Source: Plasmodium brasilianum
Lineage: Eukaryota; Apicomplexa; Aconoidasida; Haemosporida; Plasmodiidae
Assembly: GCF_023973825.1 (NCBI RefSeq)
Contig: NC_090125.1
Span: 3,073,412-3,137,411, forward strand
Direction: 5' to 3'
DNA: 64,000 nt
The first letter of the stretch is position 1, and every line of letters begins with the position of its first letter. The position numbers and the translations under genes are program-made. Below are positions 20,769-32,862 of this stretch, piece after piece. Under the pieces are notes generated by a model. It saw only the letters and a program-made list of their open reading frames with translations. It was not told the origin of the DNA and searched no databases.

Positions 20769-23700
20769 ATGGAACAAGAAAAAATGATAAATCGAGACAA
20801 GACCTCCTTTTCTGAGGAAAATATCTTGAATGACATACACTATTTGACTATGATGAAAAATATTAATATAGATATTATTCAGGAGGGGTAATTAAAAAAA
20901 AAAAAAAAAAATACCATGACTATACGTAAAGGTGCTTACGTTAAGTGGAAAAGTGCATGTACACCATTGCATATAAGCATATGTCTACTATCAGATACAC
21001 GTTATTGCTGCCATGCTTACACCTATACACTTTTTTTGTTTATGCTCATGCAGACTACTGAAAAATGCAATAGATGATGATGATACGAACAGCATCCAGT
21101 TTCTGGAAGATGATAATTGTTCAAAGAGTGAATTAACAATACTTAATGCCCGTTTTAAAGTAGAAGAAACAAATTATACTTCTAATAAACATGAACTAAG
21201 ATATGCAGACATTAACATAACTATAGATTTTAATAAAAAACAATTCGCGTACAGCATAGATAATTCTAAAATACATAAATGTTACTATTTAAAAATAACA
21301 GTACTTTTAGATTATATTATAGAAGAAGGGTTGAGCTTTAAAGAGAGTATATTATATTTACACAACTCAATCAATGATAGTAATTCCATGAATTGTGCTT
21401 GTTGGGGAAATGACAAAAGTGCAAAAAATGATAAAAGCAACAGAAAGAAGCAAGGAGACATAACTGAAAAAAGTGACAAACATGAGAAAAGTGAAAACAA
21501 TGAAGGTCCATATTTAGAATATAAGCAAAGCGATAATTCGAAAATTGAACCCTTTGATATAAAGGATGATACAGTACATAAAGGAGTAGATAAGCTAAAG
21601 GTTTATATTAATTTGTATGAACAAGGAGATATTATATTTTTAGATAAAAAAAAGGAAATGGATGAACTAAGGAGAGTTACATCCCCAACGTACTTCGACG
21701 ATAACATCATTTTCTTAGATAATGAAAATGACAAATTAGGTCAAAACGAATTACTGGAATCAGTTAATTCCAAAATAGAACATAATGTGGTAGTTAAACA
21801 AGGGCACACAGACATAGCATTTTTGAAGGAAGAAGAAGAGAGAAAAAGGAAAGAAAAACGAAAAAGTGAAGAATTGAAAAAAAATCACAAGGATGAACAG
21901 AAAGAGGAAAAGGAAGAAAAAGAAGAAAGAGATGAAAGAGAAAATAATAATTACAACGACGTTAGAGAGGACAAGGATGATGTCTATTACACTGATAAAG
22001 ATTATGATGACTATATTAACGATAACGATGATAAAGACTATATTGATGATTATTATTATAATGACCATGTTGACAATGATGACTACAATATCGACAATAT
22101 AAAGGAGGAATCAAAAAGTTACAAAAAGGAAGGATATAATGAAAGAGGTGAAAAAGCGTTTTCCTTAAAAGACGCTGAAGAAATAAGTTTATTTCTTAAA
22201 AGCGATTTTAGAAATAACGAATTTGAGAAAGATAATCCACGAATGAAGGGAAGGGACAGAAAATATGAAGTAGAAGAGGAAAAAAAAAAAAAGGCGTTTA
22301 CGAAAATTATGAATGAAAATACACCTGTAACTGTTTTACTGTCTGAAAAAGGAAACGAGGTTTGTAAAGAACTAATTAATAATCATTCTAGATATTATCG
22401 AGATTTCAAAGAAGAGAAAGTGTTAGGCTGCGGTGGGTTTGGTTATGTAATGAAAGTTAAGAATAAAAGATTCGATATTACGTATGCTTTAAAAAAAATA
22501 AGGTTAAGTAGTTACAGTAATGGATCTACTTTTCTAAATACAAATGATGATGTTATGGATGAAGATGACAATTATATAGTAGAAGAGGCGATAATGTTTT
22601 CAAAATTACAACATGAAAATATTGTTAGGTATTATGATGCATGGATTGAAAAAAATATTGATTTTTACCTATGTAAGGAAATAAAACATTATAGTGAAGA
22701 GAATATTAAAAAAACAAAAAAAGAATACATTGATTTTATGGAAGAAATAAAACAAACTTGGAATTGTAAAAAAAGCTATGAAGAAAAATCTAAAGAGAAA
22801 TATTTATATATATTAATGGAATATTGCCCAGGAAAAACATTAAGAGAAGCTATAGATTGTGGGTTTATTTATGAAAATGAGAAGCTAATATGGGAATTAA
22901 TTAAACAGATATTAAAGGGATTATATTTTATCCATGATATGAAGAAAATGCATAGAGATATTAAACCGTCTAATATATTTTTACAAATAAGTGATGATAT
23001 TTTAACGGCGAAAATTGGCGATTTTGGATTAACAACACAAGTTGGAAACAATAAAATAAACCCATCAGCAGGAACAGTTAATTATATATCACCTGAACAA
23101 CTTAAAGGTGAATACTTCGATCAAAAGGCGGACATTTTTTCACTAGGTGTAGTTTTTTTTGAAATGTTTCATAAACCGTTTTCTACAATTATGGAAAGAT
23201 CCATCGTATTATCAAATTTATTAAAAGGAATATATCCGGAATATATGCAATCAGAAAGTAAAAGATTTCAGTTTTTGTCAAGTCTGCTAGCCATAAATCC
23301 AAAGGAGAGATCTTCTGCATATAAGTTGCTACACGATTATTTTTTTTTTTCCTTTGAAAAGGATTATACGGAAATTTACAATTTAGTAGAAAAAAAAAGG
23401 AATTGTGAAGAAGTGCATACAATAATTAGTGCATTATTTAATAAATTTGACACTAAGAGAGAAGAAAAAATAATAAAAAAAGAAGACATGTTAACCTTTC
23501 AAAGCGCTAAAATGTTTACTGAAGAATCTGATATTAGGAAAAGTATAAAAAAGAAAATTATAGCATCTTTAAAAAGTAGAGGTGCAATTTTTATAATTAC
23601 ACCTATTGTTTTACGAAATAAATATTATATAAATTTAGAAAATATTTATATTGATGAGTGTAATTGTTCTCAACATTCTTATAAGAAGAAAGAATGTAAA

Positions 23701-26172
23701 ACGACGAATATATATATTAATACAAATATATGTAACAATGTAGTTAACCTGGTATATTTGTTAGATATCTATGGAAACACTGTAACATTGCGCCCTAGTT
23801 TTTTCTTGTCTTTTTCCGAATATATATATGAAAATATTAATTGTTATAGTAAAAATAATGAAACAAGCTTTTACTTAAAATTTTATACTGAAGGATATAC
23901 ATACAAATATCATACCATTAAGAGTAAACAAACGAAGAAAGATATTAACACACAAATATACCCAGAAGAGGTAGAGAAAATATTTTATTGCATTTTAATT
24001 AATTCTAAAAACTTATATGGGAAGGAAGAATTAAATTACCACTCGATATTTTCTAATTCGGATATCTTGGTATCTGTTTATACTCTGTACAATCACCTAC
24101 CACATTTTAATAAATTATTATTTTTATGGTCATATATTGACTTACTTCCTTTAATATTGAACGTATGCTTAGATATATCACAAAGTGACTGTGATGAGTT
24201 GAGTCTCATTTTGAAAAAGAATACTTCTTTACTAGTCAGCAAGTCATCAATCACACCGTTGGTGCAGCAGTTTAAAATGTGTAGCAACAGTGGGAATAGT
24301 AATAGCAGTAGCAATAACAATATTAATAGTAGTGGTAATAATAATAGCAATGGTAATAGCAATAACAATAGCAGCAGTAATAACAATAACAATAACAATA
24401 ATAATAACAATAGCAGTGGTAATAGCAATAGTAATAACAATAACAATAGCAGTGGTAATATCAACAGTAATAACAATAACAACAGCAGTGGTAGTAATAA
24501 TATTAATATTAACAATAATAACATAAACAATAATAACATAAACAATAATAATATAAGTAATAATAATATTAGTAATAATAATATTAGCAATAATAATATT
24601 AGCAATAATAATATTAGCAATAATAATATTAGCAATAATAATATTAGCAATAATAATATAAGTAATAATAATATTAGCAATAATAATATTAGCAATAATA
24701 ATATTAGCAATAATAATATTAGCAATAATAATATTAGCAATAATAATATTAGCAATAATAATATTAGCAATAATAATATTAGCAATAATAATATTAACAA
24801 TAATAATAGTAATGCATCGAAAATAAGTGATTTTATATATAGCCTATTTCAGCTAAAATGTGAAAATAACAAAGTAGATGAATACTTGAATAGTTTATCT
24901 AAATTTATATCGGATATACTAAATAAAAAGGACCCCTTTTTTAGTGGTTATAACAAAAACTCCCTTTTACCGGGCATGGAAAATGCGAATGCATATTATA
25001 GTGGTAATAGTAGTGCTATTGGTGGTCCTACTGATGGTCCTACTGGAAGTCCTGCAGGCGATCCCATTGGTAGTTCCTTTGGTAATGATATTGATACTCG
25101 AAGTAACTATGTAATTAGATGCAAATCGAAAAAAAAAAATGAAACGTTAATTAAGTATACAGGTACTGATGCACATGAAAATGAAGCAAATAAAATGAAT
25201 ATTTTTTCTGTACTAGATAAAGTAAGGAAGATTAATAATTTTATTGGGACAAACACTATAATTGATAATACATGCTTTGACTTATTTTTAAATTATGAAG
25301 AAAATATATTTTCGAATGAAATTATATTTTATGTAATAAATGAAGGTAAAAATAAAGACATAATAGCTTATGGAGGAAGATTCGACAGGATAATGCAGAA
25401 GTTGAACCGTGCCAATGTAAGGTGTGATAGTGCAAATGGTTGTGGCAACGTAGGGGATAGTAACAATATATGGGGTGATTATGCATATGGTAGTAGTATT
25501 GTAGAGGGTAGTAACAACGTACAGGGTAATAGTAATTTAGAGGGTGGTAATGCAAACGGTAGTAGTAATGTAGAGGATGGTCATATAGGCGGTTTTGGTA
25601 GTAGCAGTAGTGGTAATACCAATACATTAAATATAAAAGCATATGGTGTTGAAATTTATGTAGACAAAATATTTTTGAAAGTTACGGAATGTAGTGAAAA
25701 AATGTTTAATATGCCATTGATAGGTACATCCGATAAATCACAAATATTCAAGAATTTTTTATTAACTCCCCATGATCACAATAATTTTGCATGTACAAAT
25801 AATATAATTCATTCATCTTTTAACAATGGTCCACTCAATTATTCATCTCCAAAAGTGTTAATTGAAGTATATGAAATTGAAAACTTGTTAGTCGCTTATG
25901 ATTTGTCAAGAAATTTATTAAGTAATAATATTCCTTCATATACATATTTTTCTAGTAATACTGCACATAATAAAAAAAAGGCAAAAAGATTTAAACAGCA
26001 AGAAATTAAATTCATTATTTCAATTAAATCAAATAGCAATGATGCCTCTTTTGATATGCTTAACTCAGTCAAATTAAATGATGTTATTTATAAAATTTTT
26101 AATTCCAATAATGAAGATTATAATTTCTTGCGCCAGGAAGAATTAATACATTACCTAACCAAAAATATGTAG
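20769..26172 (+). CDS. eIK1: eIF2-alpha kinase eIK1 (GCN2-like), with HisRS-like domain
   Basis: Protein kinase that phosphorylates eIF2-alpha and lowers translation during amino-acid starvation. Exon 1 is 20769..20887 (MEQEKMINRDK...), intron 166 bases (GTAATT to TCATGCAG), exon 2 21054..26172; the product is about 1,745 residues. The first ~120 residues may be a divergent RWD domain. An acidic Asp/Tyr-rich region precedes the kinase: LGCGGFG at 498, ALKK near 520, YYDAWIE, HRDIKPSN at 673, GDFG at 695-698, and SAGTVNYISPEQ. The N-lobe carries an insert, typical of eIF2-alpha kinases. A HisRS-like region follows (NLVYLLDIYGNTVTLRPSF, later IIAYGGRFDRI at about 1477), as in GCN2, where it senses uncharged tRNA. 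It is interrupted by an Asn-rich tract of some 180 residues (about 1119-1299). The HisRS catalytic motifs are degenerate, as expected for a sensor. Confidence 0.92.
24545..24800 (+). repeat. 15-bp coding minisatellite (NNNIS repeats) in eIK1
   Basis: The unit AGCAATAATAATATT repeats about 16 times in frame, coding Ser-Asn-Asn-Asn-Ile, at the end of a longer Asn/Ser tract from 24290. It inserts into the HisRS-like domain of the kinase. The reverse strand gives a purely artefactual Leu/Ile-rich ORF. Confidence 0.95.
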
Positions 26173-27968
26173 TTCTTCCATTAATTTTGAAGCTAAATAT
26201 GTATGAACTTTATTTATATTATATGTTTATATGTATTTATAAAATATGCACACAAGCATATATGCTGATGTACATGTGCCTGCACGCAGATGTTTAATAA
26301 TTACCACAAGCACAAACCATAGACTACGAAAAGCACCATTATGTTTCGCGCGAAATATATATGTATACGTAGATAGATATATAGATATACAGAAAGGAAG
26401 ACGCACATTCAGCACGTTTTAATAGAATCTTTTTGTACCAAAAATGGGCAGGTTTTATTAAAAAATGATGACGAACGTATTATTTGATATTAATAATATT
26501 ACAATTGATATCATTCCTTATAGTAATATGTACATGTGTTAAGGTAATATTTTGCCCTTATATTTTAGAGTGAAATTTTCACACATCTTTAATTCAAAAA
26601 ATTATTAATTTTTTTTTTGTCAATATTATAAATTTTTATTTTTTTTGTTACTTTTATCATTTTTACTAATTAAATACGCACACAAGCACACACATGTAAG
26701 TATGTGCATGTATGTATGTATTTATATGTGTATATTTATTTGTACTTCATTTTAATACCCTCTTTCTACACTTTTTTTTTAATACCTTTTCTCCCTTTGT
26801 ATTTTTTAAGTATATTTGTATATACACATTTTAAATTATTAATAAAAAAAAAGAAATGTATATATGTCTTACGTGATGAATTTTATGATTTTAATTTCAC
26901 ATTTCTTTTTTTTTTACATAAATAAAATACTGGTATATTCTTTTTATTTGTGCATCCGTTCGTTTTATTTTTTTAATATTTCCCCATTTTTAAGAATCTC
27001 CTTTTTAAATGTATAACAATATTTTTTAAAAACATAATTATTTTAATTTAATTCGAACATATGCTATTAGTAATATCATTATTATAAATCTTATCTTGAG
27101 TATTTTTTTCTTTTTTTCCTTATTATTATTGATGAAAAGTTGTATGGACTTCATTAAAATAACTGACTCATCTATCTCCTTATTTATTTCATGTTATTAA
27201 TGTATAGAATAAACATATAATATGAAATAAATTCAATAATGCGACTATAATGTGGCTAGTCTTGTCTTGTATAATTATATGCATGTTGTTTTATTTTAAT
27301 GACTAGGTGTGTCACTTAAGCAATTAATTTTATGGAAATAAACAAGAGCTTTCCGTACTTTACATATTTCTTTTAATTTGAATATTATGTATAAGTCCTC
27401 AAAATTAAGTATCATTATATCCGTAGATAACTTATCAAATATATGCTAAAAAAATTATTTAAATAAATCCCAAAAACAGCAGCATATGCCTTTAGTTTTT
27501 TTTTTTTTTTTTAATAAATAAATTTTACAAGGAACAATCATAAATTATTATATTAGACAAAAAAAAAAAATTATAAATCATGAAATTATTCAAAGCGATT
27601 TTTATTATTCTTACGCTATTTTTTATTTTATTTCTTTTTTCTTTTTTTTTTTTTTAAACTCAAGATGAAAATTAAAAAAAATAATGAATCAACAAATTTG
27701 CTCTAGTGTTAACATAAATAAAGTTGCATATGAAACAACATTTTTGTTGTATTGTGGAATGCAGAAAAACCATATTTTAACTACAATAATGTGAAGTAAA
27801 AAAAAAAAAAAAATTTTTTTTACATCCAAAATTAACAAAGGGGGAATATCTTTTTTATTATTTTTTTTTATTATATGTTATATTAACAAAAAATAAAAAG
27901 GTAAGAAAAAATAAAAAACATGCATAAAGATAAAAAAAATATTTTGAAATAAAAAAAAGGAAGTTTCA
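26173..27968. other. Intergenic region between convergent eIK1 and the ataxin-10-like gene
   Basis: About 1.8 kb of AT-rich DNA with long T and A runs (27500, 27640, 27800). A 73-codon hydrophobic plus-strand ORF at 26704-26925 looks like a T-rich artefact. I see no supported feature. Confidence 0.5.
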
Positions 27969-29801
27969 TTAAAGTTCGTTAAAATTTTCATTTTCCTTTA
28001 TGTGTTTAATGGCCTAACAAAAGTAAAATAGAGCGAACAGTAATAAATAAATATATATATATATATATATATATATTCGTATATATGTACGTAAAATTAA
28101 ATATATGTACTACCCTTAATTTGTGCTCTTTTATATTAACATACCAAAGTAATATATTCAGGTAGGCAAGGGTCTTTGTCATCAATGTACATGAATTTTC
28201 TCAAGGTATCGAGGCCTATTAAAAAGAAATAGAATAGAAATAAATATATAAATAATCTATGAATATATTTTACGTTGTTATTTTATTTTTTATTCATTTC
28301 CCCCCCCCCCTAACATACACATTATCTGTATAAAGTAAGACACTCAGTCCACACTTTTGATCTTTTCATGTATACCATTAAGTTTTTTTATATAATTCGA
28401 AATAATATTATTTACAGAAAAGTTTGCTACTATACTAATTATGTATCTGTTTAAGACGAATTTGCGATAAAGAATTTCATCGTTTTTTAATAAATGATAA
28501 TTTCTCATTTTATGTATAGTTTTTAGGTATGTAAAAATAATGTCAATGAATACTTTTTTTTCTGAACAAGACAGATCATCTAACTCTTCATAATGGTCAC
28601 TAAAAATATTAGATATAAATAAAATTAATTTGAAAATTTCTAAATTGAACTTTTTTTTATAATACACAAACATGTCCATAAACAAAACATAGTTGCTATA
28701 TAAATCGATGTGTACATCAACAAAATTGTCAAAATAGTTTATTTCATTAATATAAATTAGATTTTCCTTAATTTGTTCAATTATCGTTTTATATAAATTC
28801 TTGTACTCCAATACTTGCTCTACTTTAAAATTTTTTTCATCTAGAATGTTGTATAATGTTTCAAAAATCAATCTAAACATCAATGATATATATTTCAATA
28901 TGTAATTTTTATTATCTGTGATATTTAGAATTTTCCTATTGCTAAATACTATATTTTTTTTGAAAAAAAGGAATATATTTTCTTTCATTTTTTGAATGTA
29001 ACCATAAAAATCCGTGTACAATGATCTCATACCTCTTATAATATGTATAAATAAATGATTTTCATATTTTAATGAATTTTCAATAAAGACATAAAAATAA
29101 TTACAAGTAGTTACATCATTTTTTATTTTTTTTAAAGAGTCTAAAACAGACAGAAATAGAACAAAAGAAAAATCTTTCGTTCTGATTAATTTGTCATATG
29201 TTTTTTTGTTTATTATGAAATTGTTCAGAAGCATAAATACATTATCTTTTTTAAGTTTATTTAATATAATATAATAGAAATAATACGGATAAAGAAATTC
29301 AAATATGTCCTCACTATTTCCATTGTGAGTTATTAAATTAATTAAAAGTATTAATTCGTATTTATCAACTTCAGAATATAATTCTAGTAAGTCTTCATGT
29401 AATTTTATGTTATCAGGGTAGCTGTTTATATTTTCCCTTGAAGTATCATAATTATTATCGGTATTATTATTATTTGCGATTTCTTCCTTCATTATATTTG
29501 AATTACTATTATAATTCTGTCTTCCTAAAAATAAGTTCTGATACAATTTTTTTTCCGTTATTTTTTTTTTAATAGAATCATTAAAAGGAATATAACGTAT
29601 GATAATTTTTAATGCTTTTATATAGTTATTTAGATGATTCTCACTCCCTTCTTTTTCTATTGCAATTTTGTTTTTACAAACTATTGGCAGATTAATTACT
29701 CTATCTTCTTCATTTTCGTCTAATTTTGTTGCCCCTTCTGGATTTTTTAAATTGTAGTGTTTTTTGATGATATCAATATCATCGAACAATTCCAACGACA
29801 T
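27969..29801 (-). CDS. Ataxin-10 domain protein, three exons
   Basis: Exons on the minus strand are 28376..29801, 28145..28215 and 27969..28013. Introns are 160 and 131 bases (GTATAC..TTTTTAATAG and GTATGT..TTTTGTTAG), all phases match, and the product is 513 residues. Most of the protein is helical, as in armadillo-type folds, with an Asn-rich insert near residue 110. The C-terminus reads NRYIISIVANFS, then IKKLNGLDTLRKFMYID, DKDPCLPEYITL and AIKHIKENE. This follows the conserved C-terminal ataxin-10 pattern (I-A-N-L, G-G-I-P-L-x-L, I-D-x-x-N-P-F, A-I-R-N-L) in order and spacing. The two small exons supply exactly the part of the domain that the large exon lacks, which supports both the splicing and the assignment. 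Ataxin-10 homologues act in cytokinesis and at basal bodies in animals and yeast; the role in Plasmodium is unknown. Confidence 0.62.
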
Positions 29802-31251
29802 GCTTTTTCTTTTTATTATAAACCAATTTAAAGCATATGCCCCGAAGGATCGTTAATTTCTTGTAATGTTTGATTAAGCCTTTTTTTTTTTTTTTTTTTT
29901 TCTTATTATTATTTCCAATTAAAAGGGTCTAGTAAACTTTTAGTTAAGTAAATAAATAAGTACAAGTAAATAATTATATTGACACAAATAAATAATAAAT
30001 CTACATGTACAATATAATTTGAGTTTTCCTCTAATAAGGCTTTCAACGGTTTTCTTATCACAGTTACAATTAAATATCTTTTTACATTATTTTAACATAT
30101 TTTGTTAATAATAAAAATATATTTTTTTTAATTTTTCTGGTTTGTTTATTGCATGAAGAGGCATTTGTTTTACTTGACGTGAATATATTATACAATATTT
30201 TTTAAGTATACGTTTGTATGCATGAATATATTACAGTCCGTGCAATATATATAACAATAACCGAAATAAATTTAATTTTTTCGAATTTTTACACTCTCGT
30301 TTTTTCGCTTTTCATTTTTTCATGAACAAGTTATATTGCTTCTTCTCTATATTCTGAAGCTCTTTTTAAAAATAAAAAAAATGATCTTCAGACATTCTGA
30401 TAAAAATTATACATTTTTTTGAAAAAATTTATACTTTCAAGAAATATAAGAAAAAAAAAAAAAAAGGACACTAAAAAAATGTTTGAAATTTTTTGAATGC
30501 AACAGAAAAAAAACGGAGCTACTGATTTTTTAGCACAAACCTGGAGCATTTTACTTGTTAACTGTTTTTTACAGAAATGTGAAACTAAATGAAAAAGAAC
30601 AGTGTTATATTTATTCCTGTACAGTAGGTACTGAATATACGTAGGCTTATACATAAGTAATATACACCACGTTCAGCTTAAAAATATTAAATCAAATTAA
30701 CAATATCCTTTTATATAGTTGTAATAGTCTTCTTTAAAAGTCTTCTGGTATTTCATTTAGCTCTTTGGGTAGCTGTCATAATTACATGTTTGGTTGAAGT
30801 TGAAATAAAATAATACAAATAAAACCATCTTTTTTTAAAAGCTTCTATTTATTTAATTATAATTTTTTTTTTTTTTTTTTTTTTTTTTTGAAGTGAATTA
30901 AATATATATATATATATATATATACATATATGAAAGGGTAAATTTTTCAAAAAAATTATAAATATTAAAAAGGAGAATAACATCAGTTATTTTAAGTATG
31001 CTTGCAATTTAACTTATTCCAATATGGAAAGAAAAATTTAAAAATATAAAGGAACCATGAAAAAAAGAAACAACGAAAAAATGGAACCGTGAAAAAAAAA
31101 GAACTGTTAAAAATGGGAACAGAGAAGAAACGAAAAGAAACAAAGGAAAAATAGAACAACGCAAAAAAACAGTTAAAAAATGCGTAAAAATCGTTAAAAT
31201 CATTTTTAAATATAATATGAAAACATAATAGAAAAGGCTATATAATGATAA
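29802..31251. other. Intergenic region between two minus-strand genes
   Basis: Promoter side of the ataxin-10-like gene and 3' side of the acyltransferase gene, with poly(T) at 29881 and 30865 and (TA)n at 30900. A minus-strand ORF at 30388-30654 (88 codons, beginning MYKPTYIQYLLYRNKYN) has a protein-like first half but a Phe-rich tail. I consider it unproven. Confidence 0.45.
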
Positions 31252-32862
31252 TTATATACCGTGTCCCCTTGCTCGTGTTAATTCAGTCGATAAATTATCT
31301 CTCTATAAATGATGTGGAAAGAAAAAGAAAAGTTAAAAAAGGGAAAAAAGTAATATACTGTAATAAAATATATGAATGTTACATAAATTTAAAGATAAAA
31401 CATACATTGTATATACATATATATACATGTAATAATTTTCCATATATGTAGTATTACCTCAGGATCGTAATCTGGGAAATCTTTGATCAAGTCAAAAATA
31501 GCATTTCTCGTTTTTTCCTTCAGTTCATCAACAGTCATATTTTCACTAGGATAAAAAGGTTCTCCAAAAGAAAGATACACAGTTCCTATATCAACTGTTT
31601 TTGATTTAACCGGCCATATATTGTCTGTTCCATGTAATGCACATGGTAATATTTCACAATTGTTTTCAATTGCATATCTAAAAAATCCGGATTTGAAAAA
31701 TTGTAGTTGTCCACTAAGAGATCTTGTACCTTCTGGGAATACAACTATGCTAATATTTAAATCTTGATACTCTTTACATGTTTTCATAATATCTTCTACT
31801 CCTCCTTGCCTTACTTCCCATCCTCCTTTTCCTTTAGTAAAATATATTGGAATATCCCCTGCCAAATATAATGCCTGACCTCCAAATGGTACTTTAAATA
31901 ATGAACTTTTAAAAACAAATTTAACATTCCAAATTATGGTGCCAGCATTAACAATCCACGGATCGAGTGACGACAAATGATTAAAAAACAAGAGAGTCTT
32001 AGTTGGCCTATAACCCTTATTAGGTTTTCTTATTATTTTTATTCTCCAAAATGGGTTCAAAACTATAACTATCATAAGGAAAAATTATAAGAACATTTGT
32101 ACGTATATGTGTGCATGCATGTGTGGGTATATAAGAATTTATACGGACAAGTATTTGTGTACGGAAGTAATTATGTATGTATTTATGTATGTATGTATGT
32201 ATGTATGCACCTATGTATGTATGCATCTATGTATGTATGCATCTATGTATGTATGCACCTATGTATGTATGCATCTATGTATGTATGCATCTATGTATGT
32301 ATGTATCTATGTAGGTACATCACCATATATGTGCTATTTATGTGTATACGTTCATTTTTATATAATATATACAACATCTCGCTAAAATAAAGGTATATAT
32401 TCAAAAGTTATTCATATTCTTTACATTTTTATTTTTTTTTCTTTGTTTTACAACCCAACCATACAGTAACACATAAAGCAATTAAGTACGTATGTATGTA
32501 TATATTATATTCTTTGCGCATGTGACATATCTTATTTTCTTTTGAATAAGTAGTTTTCTTGTATGTTCTATTCTTTTTTCTCTTTTTAAATATATTTGCA
32601 TGCTTTTTTTTTTTTTTTCATTTTTATCATTTTTCTTTTTATACTTACTAAGATACATACAAAATCGCAGGCAATAACCAAATATTATCAATCTTGCTTT
32701 TCTACTGCATATAAGTACAGGGAAAAACAAAAAGCAGCATATTATTTGGCTAACTAAGGAAATTATCATAAAAATTACCACTTCAATAGCAAAATACGTA
32801 TTTACAAGTAATCTAATAAAAATATTACTTGTTCTGTCTCCTTTATTTCTAGAGCCTTCCAT
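31252..32862 (-). CDS. 1-acyl-sn-glycerol-3-phosphate acyltransferase (LPAAT/PlsC family), three exons
   Basis: Transfers an acyl group to lysophosphatidate to make phosphatidic acid, in a membrane. Exons are 32649..32862, 31458..32068 and 31252..31302; product 291 residues. Exon 1 holds the N-terminal membrane anchor (residues ~15-50). The catalytic NHLSSLD box (H102, D107) and the FPEGTRS substrate box (182-188) are intact, with VPFGGQALYLAGDIP between them. Exon 3 supplies RDNLSTELTRARGHGI and the stop; without it the reading runs into repetitive sequence. Donors are GTAAGT and GTAATA. Acceptor 2 is ATTTATAG. Acceptor 1 is a pair of in-phase AGs six bases apart (32069 and 32063), so the junction may vary by two residues. 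From memory P. falciparum has an LPAAT gene near eIK1, consistent with synteny. Confidence 0.88.
32172..32330. repeat. 16-bp minisatellite inside the LPAAT intron 1
   Basis: The unit CTATGTATGTATGCAT (variant GCAC) repeats with a 16-base period, flanked by simple TATG repeats. It lies wholly in the 580-base first intron of the acyltransferase gene. Confidence 0.9.

Noticed and set aside
24093..24800. Long minus-strand Leu/Ile-rich ORF
   Set aside because: It is the reverse complement of the Asn-repeat tract and HisRS-like region of eIK1; composition is purely repeat-driven.
26704..26925. 73-codon hydrophobic plus-strand ORF
   Set aside because: T-rich sequence with Phe/Leu/Tyr runs; no splice or conservation hint.
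32097..32390. Cys/Met/Tyr-rich ORFs
   Set aside because: Come from TATG minisatellite DNA inside the LPAAT intron.
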